64,000 nucleotides of DNA from Rhizobiales bacterium TNE-4 (GTDB taxonomy: Bacteria; Pseudomonadota; Alphaproteobacteria; Rhizobiales; Beijerinckiaceae), in assembly GCA_019083985.1 (NCBI GenBank), contig JAHRCV010000001.1:124001-188000 (forward strand), read 5' to 3'. A program made the translations under genes and the position numbers. Below the pieces are notes generated by a model, which saw nothing but the letters and a program-made list of their open reading frames with translations, did not search any database and was not told where the DNA came from. Positions 16,146-25,264 of the stretch are shown here, in pieces. The first letter of the stretch is position 1, and each line of letters opens with the position of its first letter.

Positions 16146-17762
16146 ATGTCCAGCGCAGAATCCAACCTGTTTCCCTTGGGTCCCGATACGACGCCCTATC
16201 GCAAGCTCGATGTCGGCGGCGTGAAGACGGTTGAAGCAGGCGGCCGCACCTTTATTGAAGTGGCCCCCGAGGCGATCCGCGCACTCGCCAAGCAGGCGAT
16301 GATCGACATCAACCATTTGCTGCGACCGGGCCATCTGGGTCAGCTCGCCAAGATCCTCGACGATCCCGAAGCGACATCGAACGATAAATTCGTCGCCTAT
16401 GATTTGCTGAAGAACGCGAACATCGCCGCAGGCGGCATCCTGCCTATGTGTCAGGACACCGGCACCGCCATCGTGATGGGCAAGAAGGGCCGGGCTATCT
16501 GGACGGACGGCAACGATGAGGACGCGATCGCGGCCGGGATCAAGGACGCCTATTTCGAAAAAAATCTGCGCTATTCGCAGCTCGCGCCGATCTCGATGTT
16601 TGAAGAGAAGAACACGCGCAACAATCTACCCGCCGAAATCAACATCTATGCCGATGGTGAAGACGCCTATAAATTCATGTTCATGGCCAAGGGTGGTGGC
16701 TCGGCGAACAAGACATTCCTCTTTCAAGCCACGCCGTCGCTACTCACGCATGATCGCCTCGTCGCGTTCTTGAAAGAAAAGATCCTCACCCTCGGCACGG
16801 CGGCGTGCCCGCCCTATCACCTCGCCATCGTCATCGGCGGCACGTCTGCCGAACTGGTGATGAAGACGGTGAAGCTCGCTTCGGCGCGCTATCTCGATAA
16901 TCTGCCGACGCAAGGGTCTGAAAAGGGTCACGCCTTCCGCGATCTCGCCATGGAAGAAGAGATCCATAAGCTGACGCAATCGCTCGGCGTTGGCGCTCAA
17001 TTCGGCGGCAAATATTTCTGCCATGATGTGCGCGTGATCCGCTTGCCGCGCCATGGTGCGTCATTGCCGATTGGTTTGGGTGTATCCTGCTCGGCCGACC
17101 GTCAGGCCCTTGGCAAGATCACGAAGGACGGTGTCTTCCTTGAAGCGCTCGAAACCAATCCAGCGAAATATCTGCCCGAAATCGATGAAGCGAAATTGGG
17201 TGGCGACGTCGTCAAGATTGATCTGAACCGTCCGATGAAAGAGATCTTGGCGGAGTTGACGCAATGGCCGATCCGTACGCGCCTGTCGCTCACCGGCACG
17301 ATCATCGTGGCGCGTGATCTGGCACATGCGAAAATCCGTGAGCGCCTTGAGCGCGGCGATCCGATGCCAGATTATTTCCGCAACCATCCGGTCTATTACG
17401 CAGGGCCTGCGAAGACACCGGAAGGCTTCGCGTCAGGCTCGTTCGGCCCGACGACGGCAGGCCGTATGGATTCTTATGTCGATCAGTTCCAGTCCAATGG
17501 CGGGTCAATGGTGATGCTCGCCAAAGGCAATCGCTCGGCCCAAGTGCGCGAAGCCTGCCAAAAACATGGCGGCTTCTATTTAGGTTCCATTGGCGGCCCG
17601 GCGGCGCGTCTCGCGCAGGACTGCATCAAGAAGGTCGAGGTTCTCGAATATCCGGAACTCGGCATGGAGGCGATCTGGAAGATTGAGGTCGAGAATTTCC
17701 CAGCCTTCATCGTGATCGATGACAAAGGCAATGATTTCTTCAAGGAGCTCGAACTGTCTTAA
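16146..17762 (+). CDS. Fumarate hydratase, class I (iron-sulfur)
   Basis: 538-aa class I fumarase with an oxygen-sensitive 4Fe-4S cluster that interconverts fumarate and malate in the TCA cycle. The N-terminal domain (about residues 40-320) has [10 protein letters not shown] and the cysteine-bearing TAACPPYHL segment. The C-terminal beta domain (about 350-535) contains [11 protein letters not shown] and [16 protein letters not shown], the swivelling part that closes the site. ATG 16146 has a GAGG site and the family start. Monocistronic with its own promoter and a strong terminator. An oxygen-stable class II fumC is not in the window. Confidence 0.94.
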   Translation: MSSAESNLFPLGPDTTPYRKLDVGGVKTVEAGGRTFIEVAPEAIRALAKQAMIDINHLLRPGHLGQLAKILDDPEATSNDKFVAYDLLKNANIAAGGILPMCQDTGTAIVMGKKGRAIWTDGNDEDAIAAGIKDAYFEKNLRYSQLAPISMFEEKNTRNNLPAEINIYADGEDAYKFMFMAKGGGSANKTFLFQATPSLLTHDRLVAFLKEKILTLGTAACPPYHLAIVIGGTSAELVMKTVKLASARYLDNLPTQGSEKGHAFRDLAMEEEIHKLTQSLGVGAQFGGKYFCHDVRVIRLPRHGASLPIGLGVSCSADRQALGKITKDGVFLEALETNPAKYLPEIDEAKLGGDVVKIDLNRPMKEILAELTQWPIRTRLSLTGTIIVARDLAHAKIRERLERGDPMPDYFRNHPVYYAGPAKTPEGFASGSFGPTTAGRMDSYVDQFQSNGGSMVMLAKGNRSAQVREACQKHGGFYLGSIGGPAARLAQDCIKKVEVLEYPELGMEAIWKIEVENFPAFIVIDDKGNDFFKELELS

Positions 17763-17784
17763 GCGGCAGGTGGATTGAGGATAT

Positions 17785-17815
17785 AAAAAAGGCGGGCTTC
17801 AGGCCCGCCTTTTTC
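17785..17815. terminator. Bidirectional Rho-independent terminator
   Basis: GGCGGGC (17791-17797) pairs with GCCCGCC (17803-17809) around a 5-base loop. Six A precede it and five T follow. It serves the fumarase gene and the convergent potF-like gene. Confidence 0.92.
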
Positions 17816-17833
17816 TTGAATTTTGAAGAGCGC

Positions 17834-18919
17834 TTACTTGCCCGTCTTCACCTTCGTCCATAGCCGCGTGATCTGCTTTTGCAGCTTCTCGTCGGGCGAT
17901 GAATTGGTGAAGAGCCGTCCCATCACATCCGCAGTGGGATAAATACCGGGATTGTTGGCGATCTCTGGTTTGATCAACGCTTTCGCCGCCAGATTACCCG
18001 AAGCGTAAGAGACGAAGTTCGAATTCCGCGCTGCGATCTCGGGCTTCATCATGAAATTGATGAAGGCAAGCGCGTTATCTTTATTCGGGGCGTCGGCTGG
18101 AATGGCCATGCTGTCAAACCACATGAGCGCACCTTCCTTCGGAATGGCATAGGCGATCTCAATGCCATTCTTTGCTTCCTCAGCGCGTTTCTTGGCCTGC
18201 AGAATATCGCCCGAATAGCCGACGACGAAGCAGATATCACCATTCGCCAGCGCGTTGATATATTCGGACGAGTGGAATTTTCTCACATTGCCGCGCACCT
18301 TCATGAGTGCGTCAGCTGCCTTCTGGTAATCTGCTGCCTTTTTGGAATCCGGGTCGAGCCCGAGTGCCCGTAACACGCCCGGAAAAATGTCTTCCGGCGC
18401 GTCGAGCATCATCACGCCGCAATCTTTCAGCTTCGCAAGGTTCTCGGGTTTGAGAACGATGTCCCAGCTATCGATGGGCGTATTGCCGAGCCGTTGCTTG
18501 ATCTTAGCCACGTTGTAGCCGAGCCCGGTCGTACCCCACATATAATTGACGGCGAACTTGTTGCCGGGGTCGAAAGCTTGCAGCCGCTTCTCAATCTCCG
18601 GCCATGCATTCTTGATCTCCGGCACTTTTGCCCGATCGATTGGCAAAAACACTTTCTGCTCGATCAGGCGCTGCAGGAACGGACCTGACGGCACAACGAT
18701 GTCGTAGCCGGATTTTCCCGCCAGCAATTTCGTCTCAACGATCTCGTTATTGTCGTAAGTGTCATAGACGACCTTGATGCCCGTCGCCTTGGTGAAATCC
18801 TCGAGCACAGTCGGGTCGACATAATCCGACCAATTATAGACGTTAACGACCTTCTCTTGCGCAAGCGCCGATGTAGCAAGCAATGCGGAAGCGATCAGGG
18901 AGAAAGCGATCTTCTTCAT
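17834..18919 (-). CDS. Polyamine ABC transporter periplasmic binding protein (PotF/PotD-like)
   Basis: 361-aa substrate-binding protein for putrescine/spermidine-type uptake. Signal peptide at residues 1-20, cut after SALA. VVNVYNWSDYVDPTVLEDF is the diagnostic start of the PotD/PotF family; NYMWGTTGLGYN and VPSGPFLQRL line the ligand cleft. No permease or ATPase of the pot type is in the window, so it is an orphan that must share a transporter coded elsewhere. It begins 20 bases after an aminotransferase gene and is probably its operon partner. The exact polyamine cannot be read from the sequence. Confidence 0.9.
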   Translation of the reverse strand: MKKIAFSLIASALLATSALAQEKVVNVYNWSDYVDPTVLEDFTKATGIKVVYDTYDNNEIVETKLLAGKSGYDIVVPSGPFLQRLIEQKVFLPIDRAKVPEIKNAWPEIEKRLQAFDPGNKFAVNYMWGTTGLGYNVAKIKQRLGNTPIDSWDIVLKPENLAKLKDCGVMMLDAPEDIFPGVLRALGLDPDSKKAADYQKAADALMKVRGNVRKFHSSEYINALANGDICFVVGYSGDILQAKKRAEEAKNGIEIAYAIPKEGALMWFDSMAIPADAPNKDNALAFINFMMKPEIAARNSNFVSYASGNLAAKALIKPEIANNPGIYPTADVMGRLFTNSSPDEKLQKQITRLWTKVKTGK

Positions 18920-18939
18920 CGAGGACTCCTTCGTCGAAA

Positions 18940-20094
18940 TTACGCCGCCTTGCGGGCGAAATGTTCAAGGCGCTCCAACGCACCATTCAACGTCTCGTCG
19001 CGCTTGGCGAAGCAAAAACGCACGACGCTGGTAATCGGATTTTCCGCATAGAAGGCTGAGACGGGAATGGCTGCAACGCCAAAATCGTTCACGAGCGTTT
19101 TGCAGAAGGCCACATCATCCGTCGCGCCCAGAGGCGCGAGATCCACATTCAGAAAATAGGTCCCTTGCGAGTCGAGAACGGTGAAACCGCGCTCGCGTAG
19201 GCCCTTGGTGAAGTGATCGCGGCTGCGCTGCATCTCGCCGCGCATCGTTTCGAAATAATCATCGCTTTTGCCAAGACCATAAGCGACCGCTGCTTGCAGA
19301 TTGGGTGGCGTCGTAAAGGTCAGGAATTGATGCGCCTTGCCGAGCACTTTGCTGATCGCCGGCGCGGCACAGACAAGGCCGACTTTCCAGCCCGTCAGCG
19401 AGAAGATTTTACCGGCCGAGCCGATCTTAATCGTGCGCTCGCGCATGCCGGGGATCGCCATCATGGAAACATGGCGTAACCCATCGAAAACGATGTGTTC
19501 CCAAACCTCGTCACACAAGGCGATGGCATCATATTTGATGCAGAACGAGGCGAGCAGTTCGAGATCTTCACGGGAATAGACGACGCCGGCCGGATTGAGC
19601 GGATTGTTGAAGAGAACCACTTTCGTCTTCGGCGAAAAGGCTTCTGCGAGCATCGCTTCGTCATAGCGCCAATGCGGCGGCTTTAACTTGACGAATTTCG
19701 GCACACCGCCCGCCCGTTTCACGAGCGGCAGGTAGGCGTCGTAAAGCGGCTCGAACAGAACGACTTCGTCACCCGGTTCGATCAACGCAAGCAGGGCACC
19801 GGCGAGCGCTTCGGTCGCGCCCGACGTGATCATCACTTCCTGCTGCCAATCGAGATCGAGACCTTGCCAATGCTTGTAATGCGTGGCGACGGCTTGGCGC
19901 AACTCGGGGATGCCGAGCATCGGCGGATATTGATTCCAGCCATTGATCACGGCATCGGCGGCCGCCTGCCTGACATCGGCCGGGCCGGGATCGTCAGGAA
20001 AACCCTGTCCGAGATTGATGGCGTTTTTTTCGCGGGCCAGCGCCGACATCACTTCAAAAATCGTGGTCGGCAGACCTGTATAGACGGGGTTCAT
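18940..20094 (-). CDS. Class I/II PLP aminotransferase
   Basis: 384-aa fold-type I aminotransferase of the kynurenine/methionine aminotransferase group (YbdL-like). INLGQGFPDDPGP is near residue 26, the substrate loop NQYPPMLGIPELR near 54, the FNNPLNPAGVVY Asn segment near 168, and the PLP lysine lies in GSAGKIFSLTGWKVG near 230. ATG 20094 was chosen because a GGAGG site is 9 bases upstream; a TTG two codons earlier is too close to it. Its place between regA and the potF-like gene on the same strand suggests a shared transcript. Substrate is inferred only at group level. Confidence 0.9.
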   Translation of the reverse strand: MNPVYTGLPTTIFEVMSALAREKNAINLGQGFPDDPGPADVRQAAADAVINGWNQYPPMLGIPELRQAVATHYKHWQGLDLDWQQEVMITSGATEALAGALLALIEPGDEVVLFEPLYDAYLPLVKRAGGVPKFVKLKPPHWRYDEAMLAEAFSPKTKVVLFNNPLNPAGVVYSREDLELLASFCIKYDAIALCDEVWEHIVFDGLRHVSMMAIPGMRERTIKIGSAGKIFSLTGWKVGLVCAAPAISKVLGKAHQFLTFTTPPNLQAAVAYGLGKSDDYFETMRGEMQRSRDHFTKGLRERGFTVLDSQGTYFLNVDLAPLGATDDVAFCKTLVNDFGVAAIPVSAFYAENPITSVVRFCFAKRDETLNGALERLEHFARKAA

Positions 20095-20160
20095 CGACAA
20101 AGCCTCCGGAGGCGGACCGCCTCTCGTACCATGAGGCGCCGCCTGCCGGAAACGTCCGGT

Positions 20161-20709
20161 TTAGCGCGGAGCGCGCTTGGCGAGGATGCGTTGCAGCGTG
20201 CGGCGGTGCATGGAGAGCCGACGTGCCGTTTCCGACACGTTGCGGTTGCACAGCTCATAGACGCGCTGGATGTGCTCCCAGCGGACACGGTCAGCCGACA
20301 TGGGCTGTTCAGGCAGTCCTGCCCGGTCCGATCCCGTTGCGCGCAAGGCGGCGTCGATATCATCCGCATCAGCAGGCTTGGACAGATAGTCATAGGCACC
20401 GCGCTTCACGGCTGTCACGGCGGTGGCGATGTTGCCATAGCCGGTCAGGATGATGCCGCGTGCATCGGGCCGTTTGGCAGCCAAGGCCGCCAACAGATCG
20501 ATGCCATTGCCATCGCCGAGCCGCATATCGATCACAGCGTAGGACGGCGGGTCTTGCTGAATGGCGGCAAGGCCTTCCTGCGCGCTCTCAGCAATCCGCA
20601 CGGCATAACCCCGCGCTTCCATTGCGCGAGCCAAACGGGTCACAAAGGCCTTGTCGTCATCGACGATCAGGAGCGTCGGGCCATTCTCGAAAACCTCTGC
20701 GGCAACCAT
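20161..20709 (-). CDS. regA: Redox response regulator RegA/ActR/PrrA
   Basis: 182-aa response regulator for redox control of respiration, carbon and nitrogen fixation genes in alphaproteobacteria. Receiver domain at residues 10-125 with acidic VDDD and phosphorylatable D61 in VIDMRLGDGNG, then LTGYGNIATAV and the KPAD lysine loop. A Fis-type HTH fills the C-terminus (ELCNRNVSETARRLSMHRRTLQRILAKR), nearly invariant in the family. It lies 51 bases after its kinase regB. The name actR would be equally correct. Confidence 0.96.
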   Translation of the reverse strand: MVAAEVFENGPTLLIVDDDKAFVTRLARAMEARGYAVRIAESAQEGLAAIQQDPPSYAVIDMRLGDGNGIDLLAALAAKRPDARGIILTGYGNIATAVTAVKRGAYDYLSKPADADDIDAALRATGSDRAGLPEQPMSADRVRWEHIQRVYELCNRNVSETARRLSMHRRTLQRILAKRAPR

Positions 20710-20760
20710 GGTCTTCCCCTCACATATTTCGCCTGATTACGGATAAACCGATCAATCGGT

Positions 20761-22065
20761 TCATACGCCGGCCTCCGGCCTGTCGGTTTCAAAGTCGGAC
20801 CGCGCCCACAAGGCTTGGGCGCGGGCACCTCGCTCCGGCGGGCTGGCATTGCCGAAGCGGATCTTGGCTCCCGAACGCTCCAAAAGCGTGCGGGCGATGA
20901 ACAGTCCGAGCCCCAGCCCGCCCTCGCGCGCCTTGCGGCCGCGCCGGTGCAGATAGGGCTCGCCAAGCCGGGGCAAGAGATCGGACCGGAAGCCCGGCCC
21001 ATCATCCTCGATCCGGATCAGAACCTCGCGGTCATCCCAGCGTGCAATCACCCGCACGGCGGTATCGGCGTGGTCCACGGCGTTCTCGACGAGATTGCCG
21101 AGCCCATACAGAACACCCGCATTGCGGCGACACATGGGCTCTGGCGCCTGGCCATCAAGCTCAATGTCTATTTCGACGCCAAAGGCCCGGTGCGGCGCAA
21201 CGATGTCCTCGATCAGATCCCCAAGCGCCATCGTTGTCAGGGGGCCTGCATAACCGCTGCCCAGCGAGGTCAGCTTCGACAGAATATCGCGGCATCGTTC
21301 GACCTGGGCGCGCAGAAGCGCGATATCTTCGGAATGGGTGCTGCCTTGCGGGATCGCACGGTCGAGTTCGCGTGCCACCAGCGCGATCGTGGCGAGGGGC
21401 GTGCCCAGTTCATGAGCCGCGGCAGCCGCCAATCCGTCGAGCTGGCCAAGATGTTGTTCGCGTTCAAGCACAATCTCGGTGGCGGCGAGTGCGCTTGCCA
21501 GCAACCGCGCTTCATCTGCCACACGCCATGCGAAAAACCCAATAAAGGTAACGCCAAGCAGGATTGTTAGCCATTGCGCGACGCGGAAGCTCAAAGGCAG
21601 GGTCAGGCGCCCTTCAGGCGCGAAGGGAAGGGGCAAATGCGACAGGGCAAGCCCGGTCGCGACAAGCACTGTGAGAGCACCCAAGATAAGAATGCGCCGC
21701 GGCCCAAGCGCGCTTGAGCCGATCATCAAAGGGGCCAGCAACAGGGCTGCGAAGGGGTTCTCGCTCCCGCCGGACAAATAAAGCAGCGCCCCCAGCTCGA
21801 CGACATCGAAGGCGAGCACCCAGAAGGCCTGCGCATCGGTCATCCGGTGGGTGGCCGAAAAATTCATGCGCAGCCAAAAATTCAAGGCGAGCGCGGTGCA
21901 TAGGCAGATCGCCAGAGGCAGCAGCGGTAAGGTGTAATCGAGTACGAAGGCTGCCGTAGCCGCCACGAGTGCCTGTCCGACGATCGCGATCAGCCTGAGC
22001 CTGATCAGCGTATCGCGCCGGAGCCGGCCGCCCCCATCGGAGGGGAAAGAGAAGTCCATTGCCAT
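20761..22065 (-). CDS. regB: Redox sensor histidine kinase RegB/ActS/PrrB
   Basis: 434-aa membrane kinase. Six hydrophobic segments cover residues 20-185. The ubiquinone-binding GGSENPF loop is at 99-105. The phosphoacceptor is H218 in AAAAHELGTPLATI, and the redox-active cysteine is C258 in VERCRD, 40 residues later, exactly the spacing known for R. capsulatus RegB (H225, C265). HATPase motifs NLVENAVDHA, DDGPGF and GGLGLGLFIA follow. So all three known sensing devices are kept. Gene order regB-regA is convergent with function; divergent from an ABC exporter. Confidence 0.96.
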   Translation of the reverse strand: MAMDFSFPSDGGGRLRRDTLIRLRLIAIVGQALVAATAAFVLDYTLPLLPLAICLCTALALNFWLRMNFSATHRMTDAQAFWVLAFDVVELGALLYLSGGSENPFAALLLAPLMIGSSALGPRRILILGALTVLVATGLALSHLPLPFAPEGRLTLPLSFRVAQWLTILLGVTFIGFFAWRVADEARLLASALAATEIVLEREQHLGQLDGLAAAAAHELGTPLATIALVARELDRAIPQGSTHSEDIALLRAQVERCRDILSKLTSLGSGYAGPLTTMALGDLIEDIVAPHRAFGVEIDIELDGQAPEPMCRRNAGVLYGLGNLVENAVDHADTAVRVIARWDDREVLIRIEDDGPGFRSDLLPRLGEPYLHRRGRKAREGGLGLGLFIARTLLERSGAKIRFGNASPPERGARAQALWARSDFETDRPEAGV

Positions 22066-22083
22066 ACCGAGGGAGTTAGCGCG

Positions 22084-22110
22084 CCAAAGCCTCGCGTCCA
22101 GCCGCTTTGG
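22084..22110. repeat. Perfect 7-bp dyad between regB and the ABC exporter
   Basis: CCAAAGC (22084-22090) and GCTTTGG (22104-22110) are separated by 13 bases, so the half-site centres are 20 bases apart, two helix turns. It sits in the 95-base divergent intergenic region. An operator acting on both genes is possible. Confidence 0.4.
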
Positions 22111-22160
22111 CCCGTTTTGACTGGTGGACGGGCGGGCTTGGTCGCCCTAAGACTGCGGCC

Positions 22161-22910
22161 ATGCAATCCGGTTCCGTTCCTGCCATCGCCGTCGCGCACC
22201 TTGCCAAATCCTATAATGGCTCGGTTGCGGTGGCCGGCATCGATTTTACATGCGCACAAGGCGAGGTTCTTGGCTTGCTCGGCGGCAATGGCGCCGGCAA
22301 GACAACGACAATCGCGATGATCATGGGTCTTGTGACGCCAAGTGCCGGCAGTGTGCATGTGCTGGGAACAGACATGGCGCGTGAGCGGCACAAAGTGCTT
22401 GGCCGGATCAATTTCGAAAGCCCTTATGTGGACATGCCGCATCGCCTCACCGTCCGCCAAAATTTGACGGTGTTTGCTGGGCTCTACGGCGTGAGCGACG
22501 TCAAAACGCGCATCGCGCAGCTGGCGGATGATCTCAACCTCGCCGATGTGCTTGATCGTCCGTCAGGCAAATTGTCCGCCGGGCAGAAAACCCGTGTCGC
22601 GCTTGCCAAGGCGCTCATCAACGAGCCTGAATTGTTATTGCTCGATGAACCGACAGCGTCGCTCGATCCCGATACGGCGGATTGGATCCGCAGCCATCTC
22701 GAAGATTATCGCAAGCGCAGAAATGCCGCGATTTTATTGGCTTCCCACAATATGGCCGAAGTTGAACGCCTGTGTGACCGCGTCATCATCATGAAGAAGG
22801 GACGCATCGCAGATCAAGGTGTCCCCGCTGATCTGATCGCACGGTATGGCCGCGCGAATTTGGAGGAAGTCTTCCTCGATGTCGCGCGTGGCACGGAGAT
22901 GCTGGCATGA
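22161..22910 (+). CDS. ABC transporter ATP-binding protein (ABC-2 type exporter)
   Basis: 249-aa ATPase. Walker A GGNGAGKTT (about residues 40-48), NatA-like ALIVGLVTPSAG-type segment, signature LSAGQKTRV (about 138), Walker B LLLLDEPTASLDPDTA and H-loop LLASHNMAEVERL are intact. ATG 22161 was preferred to an upstream one at 22107 because the family starts at MQSGSVPAIAVAHLAKSY. The stop overlaps the next start by 4 bases (ATGA). With the membrane partner it forms a two-gene exporter of unknown cargo; the NodIJ, DrrAB and multidrug groups are the nearest in layout. Confidence 0.92.
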   Translation: MQSGSVPAIAVAHLAKSYNGSVAVAGIDFTCAQGEVLGLLGGNGAGKTTTIAMIMGLVTPSAGSVHVLGTDMARERHKVLGRINFESPYVDMPHRLTVRQNLTVFAGLYGVSDVKTRIAQLADDLNLADVLDRPSGKLSAGQKTRVALAKALINEPELLLLDEPTASLDPDTADWIRSHLEDYRKRRNAAILLASHNMAEVERLCDRVIIMKKGRIADQGVPADLIARYGRANLEEVFLDVARGTEMLA

Positions 22911-23728
22911 GCATCGCAGCCGAATTGTCGGGGGGCTTTTCAAGCGCGCGCGTATTTGCACTCGTGAAGCGCTACATTTATTTGTTGCGCGCTTCATGGC
23001 CGCGCCTGCTCGAACTTGTGTATTGGCCCGCCGTGCAGATGGTCACATGGGGCTTCCTGCAAACCTATGTGATGCAGACATCGAACGCGGTGGCGTTTGG
23101 CGCGGGCGTCTTTATTGGCGGCATGTTGCTGTGGGATCTGCTGTTCCGTAGCCAGCTCGGTTTCTCCATGTCGTTTCTGGAGGAAATGTGGGCGCGCAAC
23201 ATGGGCAATCTGCTGATGAGTCCGCTGCGTCCGCTTGAGTTCGTTGCCGCTTTGATGGTGATGAGCCTCGTACGGTTGGCGCTGGGCCTTGTCCCGGTTG
23301 CGCTGCTCGCCATCCCGTTCTTTGGCTTCAACGTCTTCGCGATTGGACTGCCGCTCGCCGTGTTCGTCACCAACCTCGTCCTGTTCGGCTGGGCGGTGGC
23401 GCTGGTGGTCTCCGGCCTTGTCCTGCGCAATGGAATTGGGGCTGAGGGGCTGGCTTGGACGATCATGTTCATCGTCCTCCCTCTGGGCTGCGTCTATTAC
23501 CCCGTTGGCCTTTTGCCCGCCTGGCTCCAGCCGATTTCTTGGGCTTTGCCGCCGACGGCCGTTTTTGAAGGGCTTCGTGCCATTCTCACAACAGGCGCAA
23601 TCAGGCCCGATCTGATGCTCTGGGCCTTCGCGCTGAACGTGGTCTATATCTCTGTTTCTATTGTTATATTCCTATATTTGCTGGGCCGATCGCGAGACGC
23701 CGGGTCGCTCGTCCAGATGGGCGAGTGA
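22907..23728 (+). CDS. ABC-2 type exporter permease
   Basis: 273-aa membrane partner of the preceding ATPase. Hydrophobic segments are visible at about residues 33-55, 60-85, 110-145, 148-175, 180-205 and 238-260, the six-helix plan of ABC-2 permeases. The GCVYYPVGLLPAWLQPISWALPPTAVFEGLR stretch (too long to be chance) is the conserved ABC-2 C-terminal loop area. ATGA overlap shows strict coupling. No substrate gene is next to it. Confidence 0.88.
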   Translation: MSIAAELSGGFSSARVFALVKRYIYLLRASWPRLLELVYWPAVQMVTWGFLQTYVMQTSNAVAFGAGVFIGGMLLWDLLFRSQLGFSMSFLEEMWARNMGNLLMSPLRPLEFVAALMVMSLVRLALGLVPVALLAIPFFGFNVFAIGLPLAVFVTNLVLFGWAVALVVSGLVLRNGIGAEGLAWTIMFIVLPLGCVYYPVGLLPAWLQPISWALPPTAVFEGLRAILTTGAIRPDLMLWAFALNVVYISVSIVIFLYLLGRSRDAGSLVQMGE

Positions 23729-23768
23729 GCCTTTCCGCCCCAAAGCGGGCAACGGGTGCTCTTATCAA

Positions 23769-23839
23769 CCGTTTCCGACTTTAAACGGATTGCAACTGTG
23801 TAAAGCCAAGCTAGGTTAGGACGGATATGTTGCAATGCA
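23769..23839 (+). promoter_or_regulatory. phaZ upstream region with two dyads
   Basis: A perfect 6-bp inverted repeat CCGTTT/AAACGG (23769-23774, 23783-23788) is followed by TTGCAA at 23789 and by TTGCAATGCAG (23830-23840), in which TGCA-A-TGCA is symmetric. The last resembles TGC-rich sites bound by PhaR repressors of PHB genes, which would fit the downstream gene. Inference only. Confidence 0.35.
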
Positions 23840-23854
23840 GCGAGGAACGGACTG

Positions 23855-25153
23855 ATGCAGCTCCCCTATTACCTCATGTATGAGGCGTCTCACGCATTGC
23901 TGAGCCCGGCGCGGGCCTTCGCGCAAGCTTCCAAGCTCTTCTATTCCAACCCGATGAATCCGATCAGCCAGACGCCGTTCGCCAAATCTATGGCGGCAGG
24001 CTTCGAAATGTTCGAGCGGACAACGCGGCGTTACGGCAAGCCGGTGTTTGGCTTCGAGAATGCGCTCGTCGGTGGTGAGCGTGTGCCCGTCGTCGAACGC
24101 GTCGTTTGGGAAAAGCCTTTCTGCAAGCTGATCCATTTTGATCGCGCGTTGCGCTCGAATGTGAAGCCGCAGCCGAAGATCCTGATGGTCGCGCCAATGT
24201 CAGGCCATTACGCCACCTTGTTGCGTGGCACGGTCGAAACCTTCTTGCCGACCCATGAAGTCTACATCACCGATTGGGTTGATGCCCGCGTGGTGCCGCT
24301 CTCTGATGGCGGTTTCGATCTCGATGATTACATCGATTACGTCATCGACATGCTGCGTTATCTGGGTCCCGACGTGCACGTCATGGCCGTGTGCCAGCCA
24401 TCGGTGCCGGTGCTCGCCGCGATTGCGGTGATGGAAGAAGACAATGATCCCGCCGTGCCGCGTTCGATGACGCTGATGGGTGGTCCGATCGACACGCGCG
24501 AAAGCCCGACACAGGTCAACCTCTTGGCCGAGAAGCGTGGCATCGAATGGTTCCGCCGGCATTGCATCTTCAAAGTGCCGCTGCCGAACCCTGGCTTCAT
24601 GCGCGATGTTTACCCCGGCTTCCTGCAATTGTCGGGCTTCATGGCGATGAATATCGACCGCCACCTCGAAGCTCATGGCGAAATGTTCAAGCATCTCGTC
24701 GAGGGTGATGGCGATTCTGCCGAAAAGCACCGCGAATTCTATGATGAATATCTCGCCGTTATGGATCTGACGGCAGAATTCTATCTGCAGACGGTCGACA
24801 CCGTGTTCGTGCGCCATGCTTTGCCGAAAGGCGAAATGATGCACCGCGGTCGTAAGGTTGACCTCACCGCCATCCATCGCTGCGGCTTGATGACAGTCGA
24901 AGGCGAAAAGGACGATATCTCTGGCGTCGGTCAGACCTATGCCGCGCATCGGCTGTGCGTGAATTTGCCCGATCATTTGCGCGCGCATTGGGTGCAGCCC
25001 AAGGTGGGTCATTACGGCGTGTTCAACGGCTCGCGTTTCCGTGCGGAAATCGCGCCGCGCATCGCCGATTTCATGGCCAACACGCAGCAAGCCGCGCGGA
25101 AATCATCGTCGACCGTTGTCTCGCTCGACGAAGGTCGTCGCGCGCGTCAGTAA
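23855..25153 (+). CDS. phaZ: Intracellular polyhydroxyalkanoate depolymerase
   Basis: 432-aa cytoplasmic depolymerase that mobilises native PHB granules. The family start MQLPYYLMYEASHALLSPAR is unmistakable. The nucleophile is a cysteine, C180 in AVCQPSVPVLAAI, where most alpha/beta hydrolases have serine; this is a known trait of PhaZ1-type enzymes. APMSGHYATLLRGTVE forms the oxyanion side, and the catalytic His is in KVGHYGVFNGSRFR near the end. It is not next to phaC or phaP here. Confidence 0.95.
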   Translation: MQLPYYLMYEASHALLSPARAFAQASKLFYSNPMNPISQTPFAKSMAAGFEMFERTTRRYGKPVFGFENALVGGERVPVVERVVWEKPFCKLIHFDRALRSNVKPQPKILMVAPMSGHYATLLRGTVETFLPTHEVYITDWVDARVVPLSDGGFDLDDYIDYVIDMLRYLGPDVHVMAVCQPSVPVLAAIAVMEEDNDPAVPRSMTLMGGPIDTRESPTQVNLLAEKRGIEWFRRHCIFKVPLPNPGFMRDVYPGFLQLSGFMAMNIDRHLEAHGEMFKHLVEGDGDSAEKHREFYDEYLAVMDLTAEFYLQTVDTVFVRHALPKGEMMHRGRKVDLTAIHRCGLMTVEGEKDDISGVGQTYAAHRLCVNLPDHLRAHWVQPKVGHYGVFNGSRFRAEIAPRIADFMANTQQAARKSSSTVVSLDEGRRARQ

Positions 25154-25168
25154 GCGGAACAGTGTTGC

Positions 25169-25194
25169 TGCGGTGCCATTCTCATTGCACCGCA
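25169..25194 (+). terminator. Perfect hairpin after phaZ
   Basis: TGCGGTGC and GCACCGCA form a perfect 8-bp stem with a 10-base loop, 16 bases after the phaZ stop. No T-tract follows, so it may protect the 3' end or aid Rho-dependent stopping. Confidence 0.4.
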
Positions 25195-25264
25195 CAGACG
25201 CGTTAAAGGTCCGGTTACACAAATACGGTTGCCTGTCGAAACATCATGCCGCATTTTGGTCGGC

